NCBI GenBank assembly: GCA_903939515.1
Contig: CAJAHH010000135.1
Location: forward strand, 1 to 64,000
Source of the DNA: an uncultured Verrucomicrobiota bacterium
Lineage (GTDB): Bacteria > Verrucomicrobiota > Verrucomicrobiia > Limisphaerales > UBA9464
Length of the DNA: 64,000 nt
Direction of reading: 5' to 3'
Every line of letters begins with the position of its first letter. The first letter of the stretch is position 1. This document shows positions 54,751 to 64,000 of the stretch, one piece after another. A model generated the notes under the pieces. The model was not told the origin of the DNA, searched no databases, and saw only the letters and a list, made by a program, of their open reading frames with translations. Position numbers and translations under genes: made by a program.

Positions 54751-55668
54751 AACCGATTTGGCTTCTCTTGCTCTGTTTCGGATGCGGTTGCTCATCGGCC
54801 TCGCTGAAAGCAGTTCGTGACCGACGTCCGGGTCCCTTCATCGCGGTGATGGCCGCCTACCCACCGGAGATCGAAGCCAACGAATCCGTCCTGACCGAGG
54901 GCGGAACCCGTATCGCCACCTGGCGGATCGACGGCATTCTCTTCCAGCAGGTGCGCTTCGAAGGCCACGACCTCCTGCTCTTTCCCAGCGGTGTGAGCAT
55001 GGTCAATGCGGCCATGAACACCCAGAAGGCCCTCGATCACTTCAGGATCAGCCACGTGTTCTTCGCCGGAATCGCCGGCGGCATTAATCCAGAGCGACAC
55101 ATCGGTGATGTTGTCATCCCAGAACACTGGCACCATCACAGCGAGGCGGCCTACCTCAACCCGCGTCCCGATGGCACCGGTTACGTACTGCCCGACTACT
55201 TCAAACCCAAACGGGAGAATTTTGGTTTTATCTTCCCTGACACCGTGGAGGTTATCCGCGAGGGGCATGGACAAACCGGAGTCCCGGGAAACATTTGATG
55301 CAGACCCCCAACTTCTGGCGATCGCTCAAAAGGCCATTCATCACGTGCCGCCCATCCAATTGGGTTCACGGAAGGCTGAACTGACGGTCGGGGGCAACGG
55401 AATCTCCGGCCCCGTGTTCCTCGACAACCGCCAGTACCGCCAGTGGGCATTTAGAGTCTGGAAGGCCGACTGCCTTGACATGGAATCGACCGCCATCGCA
55501 CAGGTCTGTTGGGCCAACCGAACACCATTCCTGATTGTCCGCAGTTTGAGCGACTTGGCGGGCGGACAAGAAGGCATCAACGACGCTGACCGAACGGAAC
55601 GCCCTGTCTCCCGCCACGCCTCGTTAGTCCTCCGGGAAATCCTACGGCGACTCCCGGCCCATCGCTGA
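54747..55668 (+). pseudogene. Nucleoside phosphorylase/MTA-SAH nucleosidase-like lipoprotein, frameshifted
   Basis: The frame from 54747 encodes a lipoprotein signal (MKPIWLLLLCFGCGCSS) and the first half of a phosphorylase superfamily I protein: ISHVFFAGIAGGINPERHIGDVVIP is the phosphate/ribose-binding core. It stops at 55298. The second half continues in another frame up to 55668, with VWKADCLDMESTAIAQVCWANRTPFLIVRSLSDLAGG, which carries the conserved Met-Glu ribose site and the Asp base. The shift falls at GGGG (55262-55265); removing one G restores one continuous protein of about 306 residues. It could be a sequencing error, a recent pseudogene or programmed frameshifting. It overlaps the purine permease gene by 4 nt. 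Confidence 0.82.
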
Positions 55669-55976
55669 TCGTCCTCCAGGTGGGGCTCCCATCACCCACC
55701 GAGAAATTGTAGAGATCCGCCTGCAAGCATTTTGCCCGGAGGCATCTAGCAGTGTGTGACATTTGAGACAACACAACTGGGTCACTGTGTCACTCTGTCG
55801 CATTCTATTCCCCTTACCGACCGGCCTTATTTGTCACTCGCACTTCAAAAGTGATCAAAAACTGGTGATTTCCATCGGTTTTTATCGAAATTCCTAAATT
55901 TTCGTCTTCCCGTTGAAATCGGCATCCGCCTTGCAGACATCGTGGAACAACAGAGGTAGTTAAACGGAAACCGACT
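55669..55976. other. Intergenic region upstream of dnaK
   Basis: About 310 nt. It includes TGTCACTC at 55788-55795 (within an imperfect 8-bp tandem, GTCACTGT-GTCACTCT) and at 55832-55839, an octamer shared with the repeats upstream of the Rrf2 gene. An imperfect inverted repeat lies at 55831-55858. No CIRCE consensus and no clear sigma32 promoter were found. Confidence 0.5.
55831..55858. promoter_or_regulatory. Imperfect inverted repeat, possible dnaK operator
   Basis: TTGTCACT (55831-55838) and AGTGATCAA (55850-55858) are near-complementary with one extra base, separated by 11 nt, about 120 nt before the dnaK start. It is not the CIRCE sequence of HrcA. Tentative. Confidence 0.3.
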
Positions 55977-57914
55977 ATGGCAAAAGTTCTTGGAATCGAT
56001 CTTGGCACAACCAACTCCTGCATGGCCGTCATGGAAGGCGGAGAGCCCTTGGTGCTAGAGAACTCGGAGGGCAAACGAACAACGCCTTCAGTGGTCGCCT
56101 TCGCCAAGAATGGCGAGCGTCTGGTGGGTGAAGCGGCCAAGCGTCAAGCCGTGACCAACCCCAGGAATACCGTTTACTCGGTCAAACGATTCATTGGCCG
56201 AAAGTTCGACGAGGTCCAGGAAGAGCTAAAGCGAGTTCCCTACAAGGTCGTTCGCGCTGCTAACGGCGACGCCCACATTGAAGTCGAAGTCGAGGGCAAG
56301 CCCAAGGCGTTCAGCCCCCCAGAGATCAGCGCAATGATCTTGGCCAAGCTGAAGTCCGATGCCGAAGTTCGCTTGGGCGAGACCATCACCCAAGCGGTGA
56401 TCACGGTGCCTGCCTACTTCAACGACACTCAGCGTCAGGCCACCAAAGATGCCGGCAAGATTGCGGGCTTAGAAGTCCTCCGGATTATCAACGAACCCAC
56501 CGCAGCTTCGTTGGCCTACGGTCTCGACAAAAAGAAAGACGAAAAGATCGCCGTTTATGACCTTGGCGGCGGTACGTTCGATATTTCCGTCTTGGAAATC
56601 GGCGACGGTGTCTTCGAGGTGAAGGCCACCAACGGCGACACCCACTTGGGCGGCGACGACTGGGACAACGCCATCATCGACTGGATCTTGGCCGAATTCC
56701 AAAAAGACCAAGGAATTGATCTCCGCAAGCAGGCCGATGCGCTCCAGCGCATTAAGGAAGAGGCCGAAAAGTCCAAGATCGCACTGTCCTCGTCCCAGCA
56801 ATACGAGATCAACCTGCCCTTCATCACGGCCGATGCTTCCGGCCCGAAGCACATCGCCCTGAAGCTTTCCCGAGCTAAGATGGAGCAACTGTGTGACTCC
56901 CTCTTTGAGCGCACGATCACCCCGACCCAAGCCTGTTTGCGCGACGCCGGCATTGCGGCCGAAAAGATCGACGAATTGGTACTGGTTGGAGGCATGACTC
57001 GCATGCCCCGGGTTGTCGAAACGGCCCGTGGTCTGGTCAGCAAGCCACCCCATCAGGGCGTCAACCCCGACGAGGTCGTTGCCATCGGTGCAGGTATTCA
57101 GGGCGGAGTGCTCAAAGGCGAGGTTAAGGGAGTCCTGCTGCTCGACGTCACCCCGTTGTCCTTGGGCATCGAGACTCTGGGCGGCGTGTCCACCAAACTC
57201 ATCGACCGCAACACCACCATCCCGAGCCGCAAGTCGGAAATCTTCTCGACGGCCAGCGACAACCAACCGGGCGTCGAAATCCACGTGCTCCAGGGTGAAC
57301 GCCAGTTCTCCCGCGACAACAAGTCGCTGGGTAAATTCCAACTGGCCGACATCCCGCCGGCTGCCCGCGGCGTTCCTCAGATCGAAGTCACTTTCGACAT
57401 CGACGCCAATGGTATCCTGAATGTCAGTGCCAAGGATCTCGGTACCGGCAAGAGTCAGAACATCGTTATCACTGCCTCCAGCGGTCTCTCCAAGGACGAG
57501 GTCGAAAAGATGCGTCGCGATGCCGAGTCCCATGCCGAAGAAGACAAAGCGCGCCGCGAAGAAGTCGAACTGCGTAATGAAGCCGACAACACGGTGTACC
57601 GCTCCGAGAAGTTCGCGAAGGACAACAGCGACAAGCTCGGTGAAGCCAAGTCGGGCATCGAGTCCGCTGTGGCTTCCGTTAAAGACGCTCTCAAGGGCAG
57701 CGATTCGGCCGCGATCCGCTCGGCCCTCGACAAGCTCAACGAAACACTCCAGACCGCCAGCGCAGGCATGTACCAAAAAGAGCCCGGCGCCTCCGGATCC
57801 GAACAGGCCGGCGGTCCTAGCGGCTCAGGTTCCTCCGCGGGTGGCGAACCCAAAGCAGGCGATCAAGGTCCCATTATCGACGCTGAGGTGGTCGATGAGA
57901 AGAAGAAGGCCTAA
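55977..57914 (+). CDS. dnaK: Chaperone protein DnaK (Hsp70)
   Basis: A 645-residue Hsp70. The start [56 protein letters not shown] and [12 protein letters not shown] belong to the ATPase domain (about 1-385). The linker [18 protein letters not shown] leads to the substrate-binding domain, and the tail is Gly/Ser-rich with DAEVVDE near the end. It heads a chaperone block with groES and groEL; grpE, dnaJ and hrcA are not next to it. Confidence 0.98.
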   Translation: MAKVLGIDLGTTNSCMAVMEGGEPLVLENSEGKRTTPSVVAFAKNGERLVGEAAKRQAVTNPRNTVYSVKRFIGRKFDEVQEELKRVPYKVVRAANGDAHIEVEVEGKPKAFSPPEISAMILAKLKSDAEVRLGETITQAVITVPAYFNDTQRQATKDAGKIAGLEVLRIINEPTAASLAYGLDKKKDEKIAVYDLGGGTFDISVLEIGDGVFEVKATNGDTHLGGDDWDNAIIDWILAEFQKDQGIDLRKQADALQRIKEEAEKSKIALSSSQQYEINLPFITADASGPKHIALKLSRAKMEQLCDSLFERTITPTQACLRDAGIAAEKIDELVLVGGMTRMPRVVETARGLVSKPPHQGVNPDEVVAIGAGIQGGVLKGEVKGVLLLDVTPLSLGIETLGGVSTKLIDRNTTIPSRKSEIFSTASDNQPGVEIHVLQGERQFSRDNKSLGKFQLADIPPAARGVPQIEVTFDIDANGILNVSAKDLGTGKSQNIVITASSGLSKDEVEKMRRDAESHAEEDKARREEVELRNEADNTVYRSEKFAKDNSDKLGEAKSGIESAVASVKDALKGSDSAAIRSALDKLNETLQTASAGMYQKEPGASGSEQAGGPSGSGSSAGGEPKAGDQGPIIDAEVVDEKKKA

Positions 57915-57995
57915 TTCCCTCAAAACCAATTTTGCCCAGCCGTCCCAACGGCGGGCTTCATCCGCACAACATAACACTACACTAGTAACCATCAT

Positions 57996-58289
57996 ATGGC
58001 ACTGAACGTAAAACCCCTGGGCGATCGCGTCCTCGTGGAAATCGGCGAGGAAAAAGAAATCAAAAAGGGAGGAATCATCATCCCTGATTCCGCCAAGGAA
58101 AAACCCTCTGAGGGCCTCGTAAAGGCACTCGGAACCGGCAAGACTGGTGACGACGGCAAGAAGGTGGCCTTCGAGGTCAAGGTCGGTGATCGCGTTTTGG
58201 TCTCCAAGTACGGCGGGACCGAGGTCAAGATCGACGGCAAGGAATACAAGATCTTCAGCACCGACGACCTGATCGCAATCGTTGGCTAA
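57996..58289 (+). CDS. groES: Co-chaperonin GroES
   Basis: A 97-residue Gro[14 protein letters not shown]-type opening (here [16 protein letters not shown]), mobile loop with [40 protein letters not shown] and the end [10 protein letters not shown]. It caps the GroEL ring whose gene begins 71 nt downstream; the pair is almost certainly one operon. Gap of 81 nt from dnaK. Confidence 0.98.
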   Translation: MALNVKPLGDRVLVEIGEEKEIKKGGIIIPDSAKEKPSEGLVKALGTGKTGDDGKKVAFEVKVGDRVLVSKYGGTEVKIDGKEYKIFSTDDLIAIVG

Positions 58290-58360
58290 TCACCACTCAG
58301 CTAATCCCTATTTAGCTGATTCCCACTCTCAACTACAACATTCACAACACACTCTAGAAC

Positions 58361-59995
<1,635 letters not shown>

Positions 59996-60024
59996 GTCCC
60001 ACACCGTTTCCTTTCGGACAGTTC

Positions 60025-60060
60025 AAAAGCGCGGCCTTCGTAAGAGGGTCGCGCTTTTTT
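60025..60060 (+). terminator. Rho-independent terminator after groEL
   Basis: AAAAGCGCGGCC (60025-60036) pairs, with a G-U, with GGTCGCGCTTTT (60047-60058), across a short loop, and is followed by T residues. Confidence 0.9.
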
Positions 60061-60120
60061 CAATTCACCACAGCCCTGCGCCGATGGCGACGATTCGATC
60101 GCGCCCAAAGCCCCGACCCA

Positions 60121-61065
60121 TTAAACCACCGCTGCCTCCAGCAGGGACACCGTCTGCTTCTTACCATCCACGCGAACCGGAATCCCCCAAGGCAGCGTGA
60201 CCTTCCGCGGTACATGGCCATACGGAAACTGAGCCAGAACGGGTCCGGGGATCCCCCTCAACACCGATTGCCACACCGCCTCCAAATCATGAAAAGGGTG
60301 AGCCGGATCAGCCGCGGAGGTGTGCGTGAATTGCCCCAGCAAGAGCCCACTGGCCCGACCCATCACACCGGCCAATCGCAATTGGGTCATCATGCGATCC
60401 ACCCGGTGGAACTGCTCATGCACATCCTCCAAGGCCAATATCGCACCGGAGTAGTTCGGCGAAAATGGCGTCCCTAACAAGGCCACCACCAACGACAGAC
60501 AACCTCCCAATAAGGGGCCTTCAGCGATCCCAACCTGCCGCGTCTGCAGGGGATGATTTTCGGGCAGCGGCAGTCGCCCGCAGGTACGCCGCGAGGTCAC
60601 CAATCGCCAGAAGCTCTCCTCAGTCTCCGGCTCCGGAGTACTCGCAAACTCCACCGCACCGAGGGGCCCAGAAAAACTCACCAAACCCGTCTTGCGAAAC
60701 AGTGCCAGTTGCAACGCGGTGATGTCGCTGTAGCCGACCACGATCTTGGGATCCCGCCGGACGGCCGAATAGTCGATCCGATCGAGCAGGCGCGGAGTAC
60801 CATAGCCCCCCCGCAGGGCCATGATCGCCCGAACCCGCGGATCACGGAGCATTCCGTTGAGATCGGACAACCGCTCTTCATCAGTACCCGAGAAAGCGCC
60901 GTCGTGCCCCAGAGCATGGGTGCCGACTTCAACACGATACCCCCGCCCCTCGAGGTAGCGGACACAGCCTTCTACTCGCTCAGGCCGCCACAGGGCCCCG
61001 GCCGGGGCCACCAAACCCACGACGTCACCGCGGCGCAACGCCCGTGGACGTAGGATGCTTTTCAT
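60121..61065 (-). CDS. LD-carboxypeptidase (S66 family)
   Basis: A 314-residue S66 peptidase that removes the terminal D-Ala from muropeptide tetrapeptides during cell-wall recycling. Ser113 in VGYSDITALQLAL is the nucleophile, the Glu is in LALEDVHEQFHRVDR and the His in LLGQFTHTS. The N-terminal [11 protein letters not shown] and RAIMALRGGYGTPRLLD motifs match. No signal peptide, so it is cytoplasmic. Its ATG overlaps the ribE stop by 4 nt, so it belongs to the ribD-ribE run. Confidence 0.92.
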   Translation of the reverse strand: MKSILRPRALRRGDVVGLVAPAGALWRPERVEGCVRYLEGRGYRVEVGTHALGHDGAFSGTDEERLSDLNGMLRDPRVRAIMALRGGYGTPRLLDRIDYSAVRRDPKIVVGYSDITALQLALFRKTGLVSFSGPLGAVEFASTPEPETEESFWRLVTSRRTCGRLPLPENHPLQTRQVGIAEGPLLGGCLSLVVALLGTPFSPNYSGAILALEDVHEQFHRVDRMMTQLRLAGVMGRASGLLLGQFTHTSAADPAHPFHDLEAVWQSVLRGIPGPVLAQFPYGHVPRKVTLPWGIPVRVDGKKQTVSLLEAAVV

Positions 61066-61691
61066 TTTCGCGCACGGACAAAACGCTCCACATACTTGCC
61101 GAGCATGTCCGCCTCGAGATTGACCACATCGCCCACCAACCTCTCGCTCAGTGCAGTCACCTCATAGGTGTGCGGGATGATCCAGATGCGGAATCCGCCC
61201 CGAAAGACGTCGGCCACGGTGAGACTGATTCCATCCACGGCCACAGATCCCTTGAAGACCATGTAGCGGGCAATGGCCGCGGGCGCTGTGATTTCGAGAA
61301 TGTAATCCCGGCCGCGACGCTCCCAGGTGCGGATTTTCCCGGTGCCATCGATGTGCCCGGTGACAAAGTGTCCGCCGAGACGGTCTCCGGCGACCAGAGA
61401 TCGCTCGAGGTTCACCGCCGAGCCCGGTTTCACTGCCGACAAGTTTGTGCGATCCCAGGTTTCCTGCAGGAGATCAAAGGCGAGGCAGGTCCCGGCACCC
61501 GCGGCCTTGCTCTCTCCGGCACGAATTGCTCGTCGCGCCACCACAGTGAGGCAGCACCCATTCACGGCAATGCTGTCTCCCAAGCGAGCCCCCTTGGCCG
61601 TCACCCGGGCATCCACCCATAGACGAACGGAAGCATCCCTCGGTTCTATCCGACGCACGGTTCCCATCTCTTCGACCAATCCAGTGAACAT
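61062..61691 (-). CDS. ribE: Riboflavin synthase alpha chain
   Basis: A 209-residue lumazine-binding enzyme made of two similar barrels; it turns two molecules of 6,7-dimethyl-8-ribityllumazine into riboflavin. The start MFTGLVEEMG is the invariant N-terminus; NLERSLVAGDRLGGHFVTGHIDG in barrel one and the matching FKGSVAVDGISLTVADV in barrel two are characteristic. Translationally coupled to the LD-carboxypeptidase gene. It lies 151 nt behind ribD. Confidence 0.96.
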   Translation of the reverse strand: MFTGLVEEMGTVRRIEPRDASVRLWVDARVTAKGARLGDSIAVNGCCLTVVARRAIRAGESKAAGAGTCLAFDLLQETWDRTNLSAVKPGSAVNLERSLVAGDRLGGHFVTGHIDGTGKIRTWERRGRDYILEITAPAAIARYMVFKGSVAVDGISLTVADVFRGGFRIWIIPHTYEVTALSERLVGDVVNLEADMLGKYVERFVRARK

Positions 61692-61842
61692 GTCTTCTCC
61701 TTAGCCGGAATGATTCAGTAAGCCAGCGATTATCGGGCGGATTTTCCCACCGAGAAAACCTCAAGGTGATCGCCACCTATGGCTCGCCCTGAGGCAACCA
61801 TCTGCGGCTCAAGCGCCTGTCGTCCAACGGAATCCTCCAGAC

Positions 61843-62976
61843 TCAACCTGAAGTCGGCCGAACCACACGCGCTGTGATGAACAAATCCTCACCAAAACGG
61901 CGTGATTCCACGTCGGTGAGGCTCGGAGCTTCTGCCAATGAGCGAAATCCTTGTCCAGCGACCGACCGGCGAGACTCCTCTCCGCCCAGGATCCGCGGCG
62001 CATAGAAAAACGCGATCCGATGCACGAGGCCGGCTTCAAAAAACGAGGCCAACACCGTTCCTCCACCCTCCACCAGCAGGTGCAGGACTCCCATGCGACC
62101 CAACTCAGGCATAAGCCACGCGAGGTCGATCCTTCCCTCCCGCTCCGGTGCCTGCAGAACGGTCACGCGCGTCTGCAAGGCTTCGACCGCCTCACGGGCA
62201 GCCGATTCACCGACCACCACGAGAGTGCTGGCCCTTTCATCATCGGAGACCAGACGGCACCCCAGGGGAGTCCGAGCCCGAGTATCGAGAATGATCCTCC
62301 GCTTCATGGGAACCCACGCCGGTCGGCGAAACCCCGGCTGAGTCCGCACTGTCAAACTAGGATCGTCTGCCAGAACCGTCTCAACGCCAACCAAGACGGC
62401 GTCGACACCCAGGCGCAAATGCTGGGCATGGGCTCGCGATTGCGGACCCGTGATCCACTTCGATTCACCCGAAGCGGTGGCGATCTTGCCGTCGAGAGTC
62501 ATGGCCGACTTAGCCGTCACCCACGGAATCCGATGCACTATCCAGTGGTTAAATGCTTCGTTGAGCCGGTTGGATTCAGCCTCAAGCACGCCAGAATCGA
62601 CCGTGATCCCCGCCTCCCGCAGCCGCACCAAACCTTGGCCGGCATGGCGGGGGTTGGGGTCTACTGCGGCAACCACCACCCGCGAAACCCCTGCCCTCAT
62701 TAATGCCTCGGTGCAGGGAGGCGTGCGCCCGTGAGAACAGCAGGGCTCCAGGGTGACGTAAACCGTTGCGCCCGACACCGACCGCTGGCGACGAGCCGCA
62801 TCGGCCAAGGCTTCTATCTCCGCATGTGGAGCACCCGCCCGATGATGCCATCCGCGGCCAATCACCTCGCCATCCTGGACTAAGACGGCTCCAACCAGTG
62901 GGTTCGGCGATGTCTGACCGTAAGCCCGCTTGGCCAACCTCAGGGCCTGAGCCATGAATTGTTCGTCGGGAGTCAT
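61843..62976 (-). CDS. ribD: Riboflavin biosynthesis bifunctional deaminase/reductase
   Basis: A 377-residue fusion. The deaminase domain (residues 1-145) has HAEIEALADA and VTLEPCCSHGRTPPCTEAL, the zinc ligands. The reductase domain follows (WVTAKSAMTLDGKIATASGESKWIT, DAVLVGVETVLADDPSLTVR, HLLVEGGGTVLASFFEAGLV). It converts 2,5-diamino-6-ribosylamino-pyrimidinone phosphate to the ribitylamino-pyrimidinedione phosphate. Start at the ATG MTPDEQFMAQALRLA. The final reductase segment is complete. Confidence 0.95.
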   Translation of the reverse strand: MTPDEQFMAQALRLAKRAYGQTSPNPLVGAVLVQDGEVIGRGWHHRAGAPHAEIEALADAARRQRSVSGATVYVTLEPCCSHGRTPPCTEALMRAGVSRVVVAAVDPNPRHAGQGLVRLREAGITVDSGVLEAESNRLNEAFNHWIVHRIPWVTAKSAMTLDGKIATASGESKWITGPQSRAHAQHLRLGVDAVLVGVETVLADDPSLTVRTQPGFRRPAWVPMKRRIILDTRARTPLGCRLVSDDERASTLVVVGESAAREAVEALQTRVTVLQAPEREGRIDLAWLMPELGRMGVLHLLVEGGGTVLASFFEAGLVHRIAFFYAPRILGGEESRRSVAGQGFRSLAEAPSLTDVESRRFGEDLFITARVVRPTSG

Positions 62977-62996
62977 GGATCCGTCTCAGAACGCGC

Positions 62997-63914
62997 TTAG
63001 CCCTTGGCTGAAAACAAAGCCTCGGCGAACTCCCGGGCATTGAAAGCCTGAAGGTCTGCGGCTTGTTCGCCCACTCCGATGAACTTCACCGGAATGCCCA
63101 ACTCCCGCTGGATAGCCACGACCGCGCCCCCCTTGCTGGTACCATCCAGCTTGGTGATGACCAAGCCTGTCAGCTTCACCAACTTATGAAATTCTCGAGC
63201 CTGGACCATTGCATTCATGCCAGTGGAACCGTCCAGCACCAGCAGCACCTCATGCGGCGCCCCAGGGAGCTTGCGGTCGACCACCCGATGCACTTTTTGC
63301 AACTCTTGCATCAGGTTGTGCTTGGTGTGCAAGCGACCGGCCGTGTCGATAAATAGCCACCGGGCATTACGGGCCTGCGCAGCCACAACGGCATCGTGGG
63401 CCACCGCCGCGGGATCGGCCTGGTAGGCCCCGGCGATGACAGGGATTTCCAATCGGCTTCCCCACAATTGGAGCTGCTCAATGGCGGCAGCGCGAAAGGT
63501 GTCGCAGGCGGCGAGGATCGCTGGCTCTCCGCGCTCAGCCATGCGCTTGGCCAACTTGGCACAGGTGGTCGTTTTTCCGGTTCCATTCACCCCCACCATC
63601 GAGACCACCGTCACGCCATCCGGCCGGGCTATCAGTGCCGGATCCATGCCTCCCAAACTCCGCTCGACTTCATCGATGGCGATGTCGACGAAGTCCAAAC
63701 CAGACTTTCCCTGAGTCTCGAAGGCGACACGGACTGCAGCCAGGATTTGCTGGGTCATGGGCAGACCCAGATCGGCCGCCAATAAGGCCGCTTCGAGTTC
63801 TTCGACACTCTGCGCCGTTAACTTCGGAGATCGGGTAACAATCCGCTGGATCTCGTGAGCCAGCGATGTGGCGGTCTTGGTGAAGGCGGATTTAAGTTTG
63901 TCGAAGAATCCCAT
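62997..63914 (-). CDS. ftsY: Signal recognition particle receptor FtsY
   Basis: A 305-residue SRP GTPase. The NG core is complete: GVNGTGKTTTCAKLAKRMAE (P-loop), ACDTFRAAAIEQLQLW, LFIDTAGRLHTKHNLMQEL (DTAGR), LVITKLDGTSKGG (TKLD). The N-terminal MGFFDKLKSAFTKT replaces the long acidic A domain of E. coli, so membrane docking uses the amphipathic helix. It delivers ribosome-SRP complexes to SecYEG. It lies 20 nt upstream of ribD on the same strand. Confidence 0.97.
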   Translation of the reverse strand: MGFFDKLKSAFTKTATSLAHEIQRIVTRSPKLTAQSVEELEAALLAADLGLPMTQQILAAVRVAFETQGKSGLDFVDIAIDEVERSLGGMDPALIARPDGVTVVSMVGVNGTGKTTTCAKLAKRMAERGEPAILAACDTFRAAAIEQLQLWGSRLEIPVIAGAYQADPAAVAHDAVVAAQARNARWLFIDTAGRLHTKHNLMQELQKVHRVVDRKLPGAPHEVLLVLDGSTGMNAMVQAREFHKLVKLTGLVITKLDGTSKGGAVVAIQRELGIPVKFIGVGEQAADLQAFNAREFAEALFSAKG

Positions 63915-63932
63915 GGGGTCGGTCTGTATTCG

Positions 63933-64000
63933 CTACGAAACTCTTCTGGAACGCCGGGCACGCAAGGCTTCGACCTGAGGATAGGGCAGCTTGACCCGGC
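63933..64000 (-). CDS. C-terminal end of an unidentified protein (partial)
   Basis: On the minus strand an open frame enters from beyond the window end and stops at TAG (63933-63935), 18 nt before the ftsY start. The 21 visible residues end VEALRARRSRRVS and are basic. Too short to identify; the close spacing suggests the same operon as ftsY. Confidence 0.4.
   Translation of the reverse strand, partial: RVKLPYPQVEALRARRSRRVS

Noticed and set aside
55831-55858. A CIRCE (HrcA) operator before dnaK
   Set aside because: The inverted repeat here does not match TTAGCACTC-N9-GAGTGCTAA; listed only as an imperfect palindrome.
56469-57776. A 435-codon minus-strand frame opposite dnaK
   Set aside because: Antisense shadow of DnaK with no recognisable motif; the DnaK frame is conserved throughout.

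Overview
This window is GC-rich chromosomal DNA, densely coded on both strands. It most likely comes from a member of the Planctomycetes-Verrucomicrobia-Chlamydiae group, and a Verrucomicrobiota lineage with environmental habits is the best guess. The indicators are a DUF1501 protein paired with a PSCyt1/DUF1549/DUF1553 protein, a DUF1080 (3-keto-disaccharide hydrolase) protein, an H-X9-DG type prepilin, an AURKAIP1/COX24-type 33-residue basic protein, a bacterial myo-inositol oxygenase, and LptF/G (so a Gram-negative envelope). The taxonomic call is inference from gene content, not from a marker alignment. No rRNA, tRNA, CRISPR, transposase or phage gene was recognised.

Layout. 1-8.9 kb: glycine-rich RRM protein (cut by the window edge), Gfo/Idh/MocA oxidoreductase, a minus-strand run dUTPase, hpt, moaD, moaE, an HD-domain protein, a P1B-type metal ATPase with an unusual C-terminal membrane extension, and an E3-like flavoprotein. 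8.9-17.1 kb: repeat-bearing intergenic DNA, an unknown protein, the YggS-type PLP protein, argJ with an insertion beside its nucleophile, a metallo-beta-lactamase/RNase-type protein that lacks its beta-CASP domain, the E2 and E3 genes of a 2-oxoacid dehydrogenase complex, and an FKBP isomerase. 17-26 kb: pabB-pabC, a TPR lipoprotein, the COX24-type mini-protein, hisG, an HtrA-like protease and zwf. 26-33 kb: a pseudopilin, a STAS protein, the overlapping operon queE-aminotransferase-rsmA, a SUMF1-domain lipoprotein, a xylose-isomerase-family protein. 33-42 kb: a sugar-binding protein and myo-inositol oxygenase, a phosphoesterase, a rhodanese, a DUF1080 protein, the alpha part of a class I fumarase, an LptF/G permease and a GAF-domain histidine kinase.

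42-52 kb: the DUF1501/PSCyt1 pair, an H-X9-DG pseudopilin, and a tight five-gene minus-strand operon: GH84 O-GlcNAcase-like hydrolase, GNAT acetyltransferase, EIIC-like sugar permease, alpha/beta hydrolase, TSUP permease. The first two genes reproduce, as separate ATGA-coupled genes, the two folded domains of animal O-GlcNAcase (GH84 plus HAT-like domain). The permease has asparagine where phosphotransferase EIIC proteins carry the conserved GIHG histidine. Together they suggest a non-PTS route for taking up and cutting N-acetylglucosamine conjugates. I regard this as the most interesting locus of the window.

52-64 kb: an Rrf2-family regulator preceded by two copies of a direct repeat, an AzgA-type purine permease coupled to a frameshifted nucleosidase lipoprotein, the chaperone block dnaK-groES-groEL, and a minus-strand run ftsY, ribD, ribE, LD-carboxypeptidase. 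Several clear Rho-independent terminators close transcription units (after the E3 gene, the FKBP gene, the xylose isomerase, the DUF1080 gene and groEL).
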